NCBI GenBank assembly: GCA_003167555.1
Contig: PMSN01000025.1
Coordinates: 124,001-188,000, forward strand
DNA length: 64,000 nt
Direction of reading: 5' to 3'
Origin: Spartobacteria bacterium
GTDB taxonomy: Bacteria > Verrucomicrobiota > Verrucomicrobiia > Chthoniobacterales > UBA10450
Position numbers and translations under genes: made by a program. The notes below the pieces were generated by a model that saw nothing but the letters and a program-made list of their open reading frames with translations, was not told the DNA's origin and made no database searches. Position 1 is the first letter of the stretch, and the number at the start of each line of letters is the position of its first letter. Below are positions 56,089-64,000 of the stretch, piece by piece.

Positions 56089-58061
56089 AACGTTTCTTTC
56101 CCATGCTTGTCTTTGTCGGCGCCCTCTTGTGGGTGACCTCAAGCTGGCTACCGCAAAAAACCCCGAGCAGCGAGGTCAATCTCACCGGCTTCGGAAAAAT
56201 TCCGGTGCTCGTCGGCGGCCGGGTCAAACCGCTCGATACCGTCGCGCGCAATTCGCTCCTGATTCTTCAGGGCCGCCAGCGCGTCAGCACGCCGGAGATC
56301 AGCGAACCGTTCGTCTCATCGCCGACCGAGTGGCTCCTCGACGTCTGCTTCCGCCCGGAAAAAGCCGACACCTACCCGACCTTCGCGATCGACAACACCG
56401 AACTCCTCTCGCTGCTCGGCAAAAACGACGACGACCTTAGCATCAATTACACCTCGACGCCGAAAAAAATCCTTGCCGTCTTCGGCTTCCTTCCGAGCCG
56501 CCACCGCCGCTTCGCCTTCCGCGACCTTGCGCCGTACCTGAGAACAATCGACGAGCAGGGCGATCAATCGGACAAGCTCCAGTCAGTCCAGCGCTCGGCC
56601 TATCAGAACGCGGTCGTCAATTTGCGCAACGCGCTCGTCCTTTATCAGCGCTTGAAGAACAGCGTGCAGCCAGAGGGCACGGAAAACTTTGTGGCCGAAC
56701 TGGACGCGTTCGACAACGCGTTGCCGGAGGCGGCGAAAGCGGCGCGGCAACGCGAGGCCGGCGGAACTTTCGATCAAGCAAAGCTCAACCGCGTCGTGGA
56801 ACTCCTTCAGCGTTATCAGAGGATCGCCGAGGCGGCTTACGTCCTTGCCGTCCCTTCGGCGAAGCCGAGTGAGTGGCATTCGATCGGAGAAAATCTCGTT
56901 GAATCCGTCGCTGCGGGGAAAATTGATCCGATCGTAAAACTGTATGCGCAGATCGGGGATGCGTATCGCGCCAACAATCGATCGCTCTTCAGTCAGCAGG
57001 TCGATCTTCTCGCCGGTGCGCTGGCAAAGGAACAACCCACCGCAGCCAAACGCACGTCGTTCGAGTTCTTCTTCAACCAGGTCGATCCGTTCACGCACAG
57101 CATGGTTCTCTACGTCCTGGCATTTCTGCTCGCGTGCGGATCGTGGCTCGGCTGGAACCGCCCGCTGAATCGCGCCGCGTTTTACCTGCTGTTCCTCGCG
57201 CTCGCGGTGCACACCTTCGGCCTGGTCTCGCGGATGTATCTTCAGGAACGTCCGCCCGTCACCAATCTCTATTCCTCGGCCATTTTCATCGGTTGGGGCG
57301 CGGTCATCGTCTCGCTCATCCTCGAACGGATTTTCCGCGATGGAATTGGCGCGGCCTGTGCCGGCGCGATTGGCTTCATCACGCTCATCATCGCGCATCA
57401 TCTCGCGGGCAGCGGCGACACGCTCGAGATGTTGCAAGCCGTGCTCGACACCAACATCTGGCTGGCCACGCACGTTGTCGCGATCACGACCGGTTATTCC
57501 GCCATGTTCCTGGCTGGGATGCTCGCGACGATCTATATCGTGCGCGGCGTCTTCACGCGCTCGTTGAAAAAAGAAACGGCCGATAGCCTCACACGCATGA
57601 CTTACGGCGTGGTTTGTTTTGCCACGCTCTTTAGTTTCGTCGGCACCGTCCTCGGCGGCATCTGGGCCGACCAATCGTGGGGACGCTTCTGGGGTTGGGA
57701 CCCGAAAGAGAACGGCGCCGTGCTCATCGTGCTTTGGTGCGCGATCATTTTGCACGCGCGCTGGGGCGGCTTCATTCGGCAGCGCGGCCTCATGATCATG
57801 GCGATTTTCGGAAACGTGATCACGAGCTTCTCCTGGTTCGGCGTCAACATGCTCGGCGTCGGTCTGCATTCCTACGGCTTCATGGAGAAAGCGTTTCCAT
57901 GGCTCGTCGGATTCATCATCAGCCAGCTCGCCTTAATGGGCGTGGCCGCGATGCCGCTCGAGCGGTGGCGAAGTTTTCGCACCTTTCCGAGCGCGCCGCG
58001 TGGAAAGGATAAGTTGAACTTTGTTCCTCCGGGGCTACCAGTAGAAACAACGTCAGAGTAA
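56085..58061 (+). CDS. ccsA: CcsA-type haem handling protein with large N-terminal domain
   Basis: 658 residues. The first 330 residues after an N-terminal helix are a soluble, helix-rich domain (VARNSLLILQGRQRV, LLQRYQRIAEAAYVLAV). The rest has about eight membrane helices and the haem-binding WWD motif WADQSWGRFWGWDPKENGAV near 530-549. Conserved His flank it (IIAHHLAGSG, ATHVVAITTGY). This long form is common where ResB is separate. Works with ResB to load haem onto c-type cytochromes. The role of the N-terminal domain is unknown. Confidence 0.92.
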   Translation: MKRFFPMLVFVGALLWVTSSWLPQKTPSSEVNLTGFGKIPVLVGGRVKPLDTVARNSLLILQGRQRVSTPEISEPFVSSPTEWLLDVCFRPEKADTYPTFAIDNTELLSLLGKNDDDLSINYTSTPKKILAVFGFLPSRHRRFAFRDLAPYLRTIDEQGDQSDKLQSVQRSAYQNAVVNLRNALVLYQRLKNSVQPEGTENFVAELDAFDNALPEAAKAARQREAGGTFDQAKLNRVVELLQRYQRIAEAAYVLAVPSAKPSEWHSIGENLVESVAAGKIDPIVKLYAQIGDAYRANNRSLFSQQVDLLAGALAKEQPTAAKRTSFEFFFNQVDPFTHSMVLYVLAFLLACGSWLGWNRPLNRAAFYLLFLALAVHTFGLVSRMYLQERPPVTNLYSSAIFIGWGAVIVSLILERIFRDGIGAACAGAIGFITLIIAHHLAGSGDTLEMLQAVLDTNIWLATHVVAITTGYSAMFLAGMLATIYIVRGVFTRSLKKETADSLTRMTYGVVCFATLFSFVGTVLGGIWADQSWGRFWGWDPKENGAVLIVLWCAIILHARWGGFIRQRGLMIMAIFGNVITSFSWFGVNMLGVGLHSYGFMEKAFPWLVGFIISQLALMGVAAMPLERWRSFRTFPSAPRGKDKLNFVPPGLPVETTSE

Positions 58062-58080
58062 TTCCAGAAAGGAATCATCT

Positions 58081-58410
58081 ATGAAAGCACTCGTCTCCAT
58101 CGTCATTAGTCTATTCGCCGCCTCGGCCGTGTCTCTCCACGCCGCGGACGCGAAAGCAAACTGGGATGCCAACTGCGCGCAGTGCCACGGCAAGACCGGC
58201 AACGCCGACACCAAGATGGGAAAGACCTTGAACGCGAAAGATCTGACCGATGCGAAAGTGCAGGCTGCGTTCACGGACGCCAAGGCCACGCAATCGATCA
58301 CTGAAGGCGTGAAGGACGGCGGCAAAACGACCATGAAAGCGTTCGGCGGGAAACTGACCGCCGACGAAATCAAAGCGCTCGTCGTCTACGTGCGCACGCT
58401 GAAGAAATAA
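58081..58410 (+). CDS. Small exported class I cytochrome c
   Basis: 109 residues: signal peptide (MKALVSIVISLFAASAVSLHA), one CAQCH haem motif near residue 34, and a C-terminal Met-containing axial ligand region (TTMKAFGGKLT). It resembles the c6/c551-type carriers. The neighbouring gene codes for a close relative of exactly the same length, so the two arose by tandem duplication. Probably a soluble electron carrier between the bc-type complex and an oxidase or the porin-cytochrome. Confidence 0.9.
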   Translation: MKALVSIVISLFAASAVSLHAADAKANWDANCAQCHGKTGNADTKMGKTLNAKDLTDAKVQAAFTDAKATQSITEGVKDGGKTTMKAFGGKLTADEIKALVVYVRTLKK

Positions 58411-58489
58411 GCAACAAACCGATCCCAATGCGCTGCGGCGCGAATTGAAGTTTTTGCGGTCAAATTCACATCCAGAAAGAAGTAATCCG

Positions 58490-58819
58490 ATGAAACGAAA
58501 AGCATTCCTCTTCATGATGGTCATGATGACCTCGGCCGGCATGGCTGTGGCAGCAGATGCGACGGGCCTTTGGAACCAGCACTGCGCATCGTGCCATGGA
58601 AAAGACGGCACCGGCAATACCACGATGGGCAAGAAGAATGGCGTCAAAGATTACACGGACGCCAAAGTCCAGGCTGCCTTCAGTGATGGGGAGGCGGCTA
58701 AGGCAATCAAGGAAGGTGTGAAGGAAAACGGCAAGGACAAGATGAAGCCGTTCGGCGAGAAGCTCTCGGACGCCGACATTAAGGCGCTCGTTGCCTACAT
58801 TCGTTCCTTCAAGAAGTAA
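58490..58819 (+). CDS. Small exported class I cytochrome c, paralogue
   Basis: 109 residues: signal peptide (MKRKAFLFMMVMMTSAGMAVAA), CASCH motif near residue 33, Met ligand region (DKMKPFGEKLS). It shares the YTDAKVQAAFSD and IKALVAYIRSFKK patterns with the upstream gene. Start at 58490 has an AGAAAGAAG 7 bases before it. An upstream in-frame ATG at 58445 would remove the signal peptide. Confidence 0.9.
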   Translation: MKRKAFLFMMVMMTSAGMAVAADATGLWNQHCASCHGKDGTGNTTMGKKNGVKDYTDAKVQAAFSDGEAAKAIKEGVKENGKDKMKPFGEKLSDADIKALVAYIRSFKK

Positions 58820-58948
58820 CGCGAACGTCAGAACAACTTCGCCGGATACTTAATCAGCCGGCGAGTTAGTTAATCAGGTCGATCTGAATGGTGAGAGCGA
58901 CCGGCGGATTTTGCATGACTTCTTGAGCAATCCGTAAACAATCGAGCC
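58820..58948. other. Intergenic gap before the NapC-like gene
   Basis: 129 bases. An inverted-like pair (cttaatcagccggcga, then gttagttaatcagg) could be a weak hairpin. No gene is seen. A promoter for the following respiratory genes may be here. Confidence 0.4.
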
Positions 58949-60427
58949 ATGGCCGATGCCTCAACGCCGCGCCGCTCTTTCAAGCGGCTCTTTCGCAACT
59001 GGCTTAGCTGGGCCGGAATCGTTCTTGCGGCCAGCGCGCTCTTCGCCTTCTTCCTCCTTCTCGCGATCGATCAGTTCGCGGGGCACCGTAACCCGTACGT
59101 CGGCATTCTCGCGTATGTGGTGGCGCCGCTTTTTCTCCTTGTCGGAGTTGCTCTCATCCTGGCGGGCGCTTTTTTCCAGCGTCGGAATGAGCGCCGCGCC
59201 GTACGGGGGGCCAAGCCTCTCGTCATCGATTTATCGCGACGGCGCGACCGCAGAATTCTGGCCGTGTTCGCGGCAAGTGCTGTCGCCTTTTTATTTGTTA
59301 CCGCTCTGGGCAGCTACCAGACTTACCAATACACGGAGTCCGTGCAGTTCTGTGGCCAGAGATGCCATCTGCCCATGGAGCCGGAGTTTGTCGGATCGCA
59401 GCATACCGCGCATGCGAAAGTGGAGTGCGTCGCGTGCCACGTCGGGCCTGGCGCGGCTGCGTATTTCAGGACCAAAATAAACGGCGTCAAACAGCTCTAT
59501 CACGCGATCGCTAACGATTTCGAGCGCCCAATTTATGTCACCGCGGCCAACCCCCGCCCGGCGCAGGCAATTTGCGAGCAATGCCATTGGCCTCAGAAAT
59601 ATGCCGGGAGCGTCGAACGCACCTATCGCCATTTTTTGTCCGATGAAAAGAACACGCCTTTCACCGTGCGGCTCTTGCTCAACGTCGGAGGCGGCGATCC
59701 ATCGAATGGCCCCGAGGGCGGCATTCATTGGCACATGAATATCGCGAACAAGATCGAATACATCGCGGCGGACGACCGGCTTCTCTCCATTCCATGGGTG
59801 AGGATGACGGATCCGAAAGGAGTGACCACTGAGTACCGCACGCCGGATTTCAAAGGAGATCCGTCGCAATCTCGCATCCGCCGAATGGACTGCATGGATT
59901 GCCACAGCCATCCCGCCCACAAAGTGCATTCGCCTAACGACGCCGTCGATCTGGCCCTGGCCACGGGCCGGATCGATCCCAGCGTCCCGTGGGCCAAGGC
60001 AAAAATCGTGGCCGCGCTCGTGAAGCCGTACTCCGCCAAGCCGGAAGCGTTGCAGAAAATCGCCGCGTCGTTGCGCGAAGATTATCCTGATCCCGCCCAG
60101 GCGGATCGTCTCATCGGCGAAGCGCAGGCGATTTATCGCGACAATTTCTTTCCCGAAGTGAAACTCGATTGGCGCACGCACCCCGATTTTGTCGGTCACA
60201 AGAGTTGGGATGGTTGCTTCCGCTGCCATGACGGCAAACACACCTCGGCCGACGGCAAGATGTCGATCAAGGCGAGCGACTGCCGATCGTGTCACCTGAT
60301 TCTTGCCCAGGGCAGCGGCGAAAAACTCGAGCAGGTAAATCCGAAAGGGCACGATTTCATGCACATCGATGCGGAATACGCCGAGTATTCCTGCACCGAA
60401 TGCCACACCGGCGGGATTCAGAAATGA
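58949..60427 (+). CDS. NapC/NirT-like heptahaem inner-membrane cytochrome (ImcH-like)
   Basis: 492 residues with three N-terminal membrane helices (IVLAASALFAFFLLLAI, ILAYVVAPLFLLVGVALILA and ILAVFAASAVAFLFVTA). Seven haem motifs follow: CGQRCH (with three residues between the Cys), CVACH, CEQCH, CMDCH, CFRCH, CRSCH and CTECH. The size and heptahaem count match ImcH, the NapC/NirT-family quinol-oxidising cytochrome used by Geobacter for electron transfer to high-potential acceptors. That equivalence is inference. It would take electrons from menaquinol and pass them to periplasmic carriers. Confidence 0.85.
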   Translation: MADASTPRRSFKRLFRNWLSWAGIVLAASALFAFFLLLAIDQFAGHRNPYVGILAYVVAPLFLLVGVALILAGAFFQRRNERRAVRGAKPLVIDLSRRRDRRILAVFAASAVAFLFVTALGSYQTYQYTESVQFCGQRCHLPMEPEFVGSQHTAHAKVECVACHVGPGAAAYFRTKINGVKQLYHAIANDFERPIYVTAANPRPAQAICEQCHWPQKYAGSVERTYRHFLSDEKNTPFTVRLLLNVGGGDPSNGPEGGIHWHMNIANKIEYIAADDRLLSIPWVRMTDPKGVTTEYRTPDFKGDPSQSRIRRMDCMDCHSHPAHKVHSPNDAVDLALATGRIDPSVPWAKAKIVAALVKPYSAKPEALQKIAASLREDYPDPAQADRLIGEAQAIYRDNFFPEVKLDWRTHPDFVGHKSWDGCFRCHDGKHTSADGKMSIKASDCRSCHLILAQGSGEKLEQVNPKGHDFMHIDAEYAEYSCTECHTGGIQK

Positions 60428-60511
60428 CTTTACGGCGACCCCGGTGCTCTCGAATTTTCCGAAAATTTGCGGAAGGATGGTTCTTGAAACATTTGTCGCG
60501 GCCCGAATAGG
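60428..60511. other. Short gap before the Rieske gene
   Basis: 84 bases with no gene. The sequence has a Shine-Dalgarno-like aggatg near 60508. Co-transcription with the upstream gene is likely. Confidence 0.4.
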
Positions 60512-60997
60512 ATGTCGCGATCTGAGATGGAAGAACAGACACTGACGACTTCCCATCCGAAAAAGTCACGCCGTGATTTTTTGGATCTTCTCGTGGGCGC
60601 GAGCTTCCTCGGCTGGCTGGTCACGATGGCGTACCCCATCATTCGGTATCTCAAGCCGCTGCCGCAGACTGGCGCCTCGGGACCCACGCATTTGACTCGC
60701 GATGAGTCGTCCAAGCTGGAGCAAAATAAATTCGTGATCGTTCCGGTGAGCGGCCAGCGCGTCATCGTTTTGCAAGCGCCCGACCAGCAACTCTTCGCCT
60801 TCAGCGCCAAGTGTACGCATGAAGGCTGCACGATCACGTATCAGCCGGCGCAATCCGTTCTTTGGTGTCCCTGCCATGATGGCCGCTTCGATTTAAATGG
60901 TCGGGTGTTGTCTGGGCCGCCGCCTCAAGCGCTGGCGAAGTATGACGCTCGCCGGCAGCCGGATGGGAGCATTGTCATTTCTGAACAAAAAGCCTGA
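60512..60997 (+). CDS. Rieske 2Fe-2S protein of a bc-type complex
   Basis: 161 residues. A twin-arginine signal (KKSRRDFLDLLVGASFLG) leads to the Rieske domain with the cluster ligands CTHEGC near 101-106 and CPCHDGRFD near 118-126. It accepts one electron from menaquinol at the Qo site of cytochrome b. The start is 60512 or the ATG at 60527. I keep the first. The next gene encodes cytochrome b, one base away, so the pair forms the core of a quinol:cytochrome c reductase. Confidence 0.93.
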   Translation: MSRSEMEEQTLTTSHPKKSRRDFLDLLVGASFLGWLVTMAYPIIRYLKPLPQTGASGPTHLTRDESSKLEQNKFVIVPVSGQRVIVLQAPDQQLFAFSAKCTHEGCTITYQPAQSVLWCPCHDGRFDLNGRVLSGPPPQALAKYDARRQPDGSIVISEQKA

Positions 60998-60998
60998 C

Positions 60999-62393
60999 AT
61001 GAACGGACCCGGCAAGGGTGGAGGGCTGCTCGGCTGGCTGGATCGGCGTTATCAATTAACCGCGCTGACCGAATTCCTGCGCCACAAGGAGGTGCCGTTG
61101 GGCTCGCACTGGATGGGCTGGTATTACCTCGGCGGAATCACCCTGTTTTTTTTCATCGTCCAGGTCGTGACCGGAGTTCTCCTGCTCATGTACTACCAGC
61201 CGGGGGAAACGACGGCTTACGAAAGCATTCGTTTTCTCACAACCAAGGTCCCTTTCGGCTGGCTGATTCGCTCGATCCATAGTTGGAGCGCGCACCTAAT
61301 GATCATTTCGTTGGTGCTCCACATGTTCAGCACGATGATGCTGAAGGCCTACCGCCCGCCGCGCGAATTGACCTGGGTTTCCGGCTACCTTTTGTTTCTG
61401 CTGACGCTCGGCTTTGGTTTCTCCGGCTATCTGCTGCCTTGGAACAAACTCGCTTACTTCGCCACGACGGTAGGCACCAATATCGTGGCTTCGGTCCCGC
61501 TCTTGGGCAGCTGGCTCTTGCAGGTATTGCGCGGCGGACAGGATGTTACGATCAATACCCTGTATCGGTTCTTTGCCGGTCACGTCGTCATTCTGCCATT
61601 GGCGGTTGTCGGCTTCATCGGTCTGCACATCGTCTTCATTCAACGGCAGGGAATGGCGCCGCCGCTCGGTGCCAAAGTCGCCCCGCGCGGGATGAAATTT
61701 TTTCCCAGCTTCGCGCTGCGCGATCTGTTGTTGTGGCTGGCCTGTTTGATGGTGCTGCTGGCGCTGGCGGTCTTCCTTCCTTATGGCCCGGGTATCCCGG
61801 GGATGGATTGGGAACTGGGTCAGAAGGCGGATCCTCTGGCGCCCGCCTATCCTGGCATAAAACCGGAATGGTATTTCCTGTGGGAGTATCAATTGCTGAA
61901 AGAATTTCCGCCGCACCTTTTCGGCCTGGAGGGACCGCAGGTCTGCTTGTTGTTGATCGCGCTCATGTTCGGCATTTGGGGTCTCATTCCGTGGCTCGAC
62001 CGCCGCGTGCGCCGGGACCAACCATCCCCCGCTTTCAGCGATTTCGGCTGGGCCGCTCTCCTGTTTTTGACCTACCTCACGTTGCTGGCTTGGGACATCG
62101 GAGCCGGCGCGGCCAGCGGAGCAGGGGATGAGTTAACCGCACTGCGCAACATCGCGCGCGTCTGCGCCTGGTGGACTTTGGGAGCTGGCGCGCTGGTTAT
62201 TGTCGTTCGCTACTTGCGCTACGAGCATCGCTGGTTCCTGCTTAGCGGGGCGGCGTTGTTGCAGGTAACGCTGCATGGCCTTGTCGGTCTTACTTATCTG
62301 CTGGCCGGCGTGATCTCGGTAGTCCTGGCCGCGGTCTGGATTGTCGTGGCTCATTTCGTCGGTTCGCGGACCGATCGGAGAAGCGAGACGTGA
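60999..62393 (+). CDS. Cytochrome b of a bc-type quinol oxidoreductase (fused b6/subunit IV type plus extra helices)
   Basis: 464 residues. The N-terminal b6-like half has the haem ligands HSWSAHLMIISLVLHMF and GHVVILPLAVVGFIGLH. The C-terminal half has the Qo motif PGIKPEWYFLWEYQLLK (PEWY) near residue 285, plus two or three more helices at the end. No cytochrome c1 or f gene follows. Instead a nonahaem cytochrome gene overlaps it by GTGA, so that protein is the likely electron exit of the complex. Confidence 0.93.
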   Translation: MNGPGKGGGLLGWLDRRYQLTALTEFLRHKEVPLGSHWMGWYYLGGITLFFFIVQVVTGVLLLMYYQPGETTAYESIRFLTTKVPFGWLIRSIHSWSAHLMIISLVLHMFSTMMLKAYRPPRELTWVSGYLLFLLTLGFGFSGYLLPWNKLAYFATTVGTNIVASVPLLGSWLLQVLRGGQDVTINTLYRFFAGHVVILPLAVVGFIGLHIVFIQRQGMAPPLGAKVAPRGMKFFPSFALRDLLLWLACLMVLLALAVFLPYGPGIPGMDWELGQKADPLAPAYPGIKPEWYFLWEYQLLKEFPPHLFGLEGPQVCLLLIALMFGIWGLIPWLDRRVRRDQPSPAFSDFGWAALLFLTYLTLLAWDIGAGAASGAGDELTALRNIARVCAWWTLGAGALVIVVRYLRYEHRWFLLSGAALLQVTLHGLVGLTYLLAGVISVVLAAVWIVVAHFVGSRTDRRSET

Positions 62394-63937
62394 GAACGCT
62401 CCTCATCATCATTGGTGGGCTTATGTTTTCCAGCGCCGCTTTTGCGGTGGACCAAAACTCTACCAAGCCGAATCCGAAGCTGGCCGAGATGATCGCGGCC
62501 AAAGACGAAAGCGGCAAAGCGATCATGGGCCCGGAGGAGCAGACCTACTTCAATGGCCTGAACGACAATCTAAGGGAACTGCTCAATCAAGCCGTGCAAA
62601 AAGAGACCATCACGCGTCCGGAGCATTTGGCCGCGCTGCTCTCGCTGCAATTGCGGCCGCAAAAGATGGAGCTGGTCCTGCAAAACAACTGTCTTCTTTG
62701 CCACAGCGACTCGGCCAACCATTCGGCCGACACCCTTTTCACTCTCACCCCGGCTCCAGGCGCCACGCCATCGCACATGAACCTCAAGGAGGTTGTCGAA
62801 GATGTTCATTTTCGTCGCGGCGTTTCGTGTGCCGGTTGTCATGGCGGCGACCCCACCGCCGATCTCGGTCATGCGCACGTGAAAGAATGGCCGGAGAAAG
62901 ATCGCGACAAGAATCGCGAGTGGATCGTTCAATTCTGCGCGCGTTGCCACTCCGATCCAACCTTCATGCATCAGTTCAATCCCGCGCTGCCGACCGATCA
63001 GTTGGCGAAGTTCAAGGAGAGTCCGCATGGCCGGACCCTGCTGGAGAAACATGACAGCCGCGCGGCGCAATGTGTAAGCTGCCACGGCGTTCACGGCATT
63101 CGCCCGGCGAAGGACCCGCAATCAAAAGTCTATGCCCGGACTGTGCCGGAAACGTGCGGGGCCTGCCATGCCGATTCCAAAGTCATGGCCGGCTTCACGC
63201 GCGCGGATGGCTCACCTTTGCCGACCACCCAGCTCGCGGAGTATCGCTTGAGCGTTCACGGTCAAGCGCTGCTGGGACGGGGCGATCTGGGCGCGCCCGC
63301 GTGTAACACTTGCCACGGCAACCACGCCGCCACGCCGCCTGGTATCGCAGGAGTGAGCCGAAGTTGCAGCCTTTGCCATTCGGCCAATGCCAGTCTGTTC
63401 GATGGCAGCAAACACAAACAGGCCTTCGATCGCAATAATTGGTCCGAATGCGCCAAGTGCCATGGCAACCATACCATCGCCAAAACAAACGATTCGATGT
63501 TGGCGTCAGGAAAGGGCTCGTTGTGCGGTGATTGCCATCGCGAGTTCGCCAAGGACAATCCCAATTGCATCGCCACCGCGGATTACTTTCGCCAAACGAT
63601 CACGCGCATCGACGAGGCGCGGAACAATTTTAGCGCAATCTCCGAGAAACTCGCGGCCAAAGGTCTGGATGTGGAGCCGATCAGCAACCAGTTAACCGAA
63701 CTCACTGATGGCCTGAAGAAATCGCGCACGCACATCCATTCATTCAGCCGGGATAATTTTCAACAAGTGGCGTTGCCGGCGGAACAAGCCGTCCAGAACA
63801 CGGACGCCCTGGTGAAGAAAGCGCGGGAAGAATACAATTCCCGGCAGGTCGGTTTGGCCGCGAGCATCGGACTAATCGGACTCCTGATGCTGACGATTTA
63901 CTTAAAGCTGCGGCGGTTGGAGAAGCCAGGCGAGTGA
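62390..63937 (+). CDS. Nonahaem c-type cytochrome with C-terminal membrane anchor
   Basis: 515 residues, GTG start. Signal peptide (LLIIIGGLMFSSAAFA), nine CxxCH motifs (CLLCH, CAGCH, CARCH, CVSCH, CGACH, CNTCH, CSLCH, CAKCH, CGDCH), a helical stretch (about 380-470) and one C-terminal membrane helix (GLAASIGLIGLLMLTIYLKL). It replaces cytochrome c1 downstream of the Rieske/cytochrome b pair. I know of no named family for it with confidence. The CxxCHxxH pattern recalls the doubled-CXXCH cytochromes. Overlaps cytochrome b and the next gene by GTGA. Confidence 0.9.
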   Translation: MRTLLIIIGGLMFSSAAFAVDQNSTKPNPKLAEMIAAKDESGKAIMGPEEQTYFNGLNDNLRELLNQAVQKETITRPEHLAALLSLQLRPQKMELVLQNNCLLCHSDSANHSADTLFTLTPAPGATPSHMNLKEVVEDVHFRRGVSCAGCHGGDPTADLGHAHVKEWPEKDRDKNREWIVQFCARCHSDPTFMHQFNPALPTDQLAKFKESPHGRTLLEKHDSRAAQCVSCHGVHGIRPAKDPQSKVYARTVPETCGACHADSKVMAGFTRADGSPLPTTQLAEYRLSVHGQALLGRGDLGAPACNTCHGNHAATPPGIAGVSRSCSLCHSANASLFDGSKHKQAFDRNNWSECAKCHGNHTIAKTNDSMLASGKGSLCGDCHREFAKDNPNCIATADYFRQTITRIDEARNNFSAISEKLAAKGLDVEPISNQLTELTDGLKKSRTHIHSFSRDNFQQVALPAEQAVQNTDALVKKAREEYNSRQVGLAASIGLIGLLMLTIYLKLRRLEKPGE

Positions 63938-64000
63938 CGGAACCTAACGAGACAGAAGAAAAATTCTTTCCGAGAGGCGCGATTTTCTTCTTTGCGCTTC
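63934..64000 (+). CDS. Start of a membrane protein gene, truncated by the window edge
   Basis: A GTG overlapping the nonahaem stop opens a frame MTEPNETEEKFFPRGAIFFF that continues past the end of the window. The short acidic N-terminus followed by the start of a hydrophobic helix is like small oxidase subunits, but too little is seen to name it. Confidence 0.55.
   Translation, partial: MTEPNETEEKFFPRGAIFFFAL

Noticed and set aside
1-64000. tRNA, rRNA, insertion sequences, prophage genes
   Set aside because: I looked for tRNA-like cloverleaf ends, transposase DDE motifs, integrases and phage structural genes and saw none that I could support.

Overview
The window is a dense, high-GC bacterial chromosome segment that looks like Verrucomicrobiota, probably a soil Chthoniobacterales (Udaeobacter/Chthoniobacter-like) organism. 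This placement is inference. It rests on Gram-negative outer-membrane systems (MlaEFD, CusCBA, an outer-membrane porin-cytochrome pair), system II (ResB/CcsA) cytochrome c maturation, and many dispersed intergenic repeats between small secreted proteins. No rRNA or tRNA gene was recognised, and no transposase, integrase or CRISPR array.

Layout. (1) 1-3.8 kb: PRPP synthetase and a convergent nfeD-slipin pair, lying between two copies of the same gene 3' end. (2) 3.9-9.7 kb: tightly overlapping haem operon hemE-hemN-hemG/Y-hemH plus a ZIP metal transporter. (3) 9.75-14.7 kb: an in-frame AraC-B12/radical-SAM chimera and a large secreted TolB-propeller/M28 peptidase/PDZ protein. (4) 14.8-20.7 kb: repeat-rich accessory zone with small secreted proteins, heptanucleotide tandem repeats, hairpin repeats and a 90-bp direct repeat. 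(5) 20.7-29.6 kb: a three-gene overlapping operon coding for a PLD-nuclease/SNF2 helicase, an Eco57I-class DNA methyltransferase and an SMC-like ATPase, probably an anti-phage system that does not match the gene content of the named ones. (6) 29.6-31.5 kb and 34.7-35.6 kb: palindromic composite repeats mixed with orphan C-terminal gene tails. (7) 31.9-34.5 kb: MlaEFD-type lipid transport operon. (8) 34.5-39.8 kb: housekeeping and stress genes (CsbD, PdxH, GltD-like, alpha/beta hydrolase). (9) 39.9-49.9 kb: copper/silver efflux cluster (cusA, cusB, cusC and several small Cys-rich exported proteins) split by an inverted toxin-antitoxin pair, with a translationally coupled ThDP decarboxylase upstream. 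(10) 50.1-64 kb: AraC regulator, then an electron-transfer island: MtrA/MtrB-like porin-cytochrome pair, lipoprotein, ResB, CcsA, two small cytochromes c, a NapC/ImcH-like heptahaem cytochrome, Rieske protein, cytochrome b, a nonahaem cytochrome, and the start of another membrane protein.

How it fits together. The haem operon and the ResB/CcsA pair would supply the roughly 26 covalent haems encoded in region 10. That region has the parts for moving electrons between the menaquinol pool, the periplasm and the cell exterior. The best candidates for undescribed biology are the 20.7-29.6 kb operon, the porin-cytochrome/ImcH/bc-type assembly, the AraC-radical-SAM fusion, and the palindromic repeat element whose two arms have changed in a compensating way.
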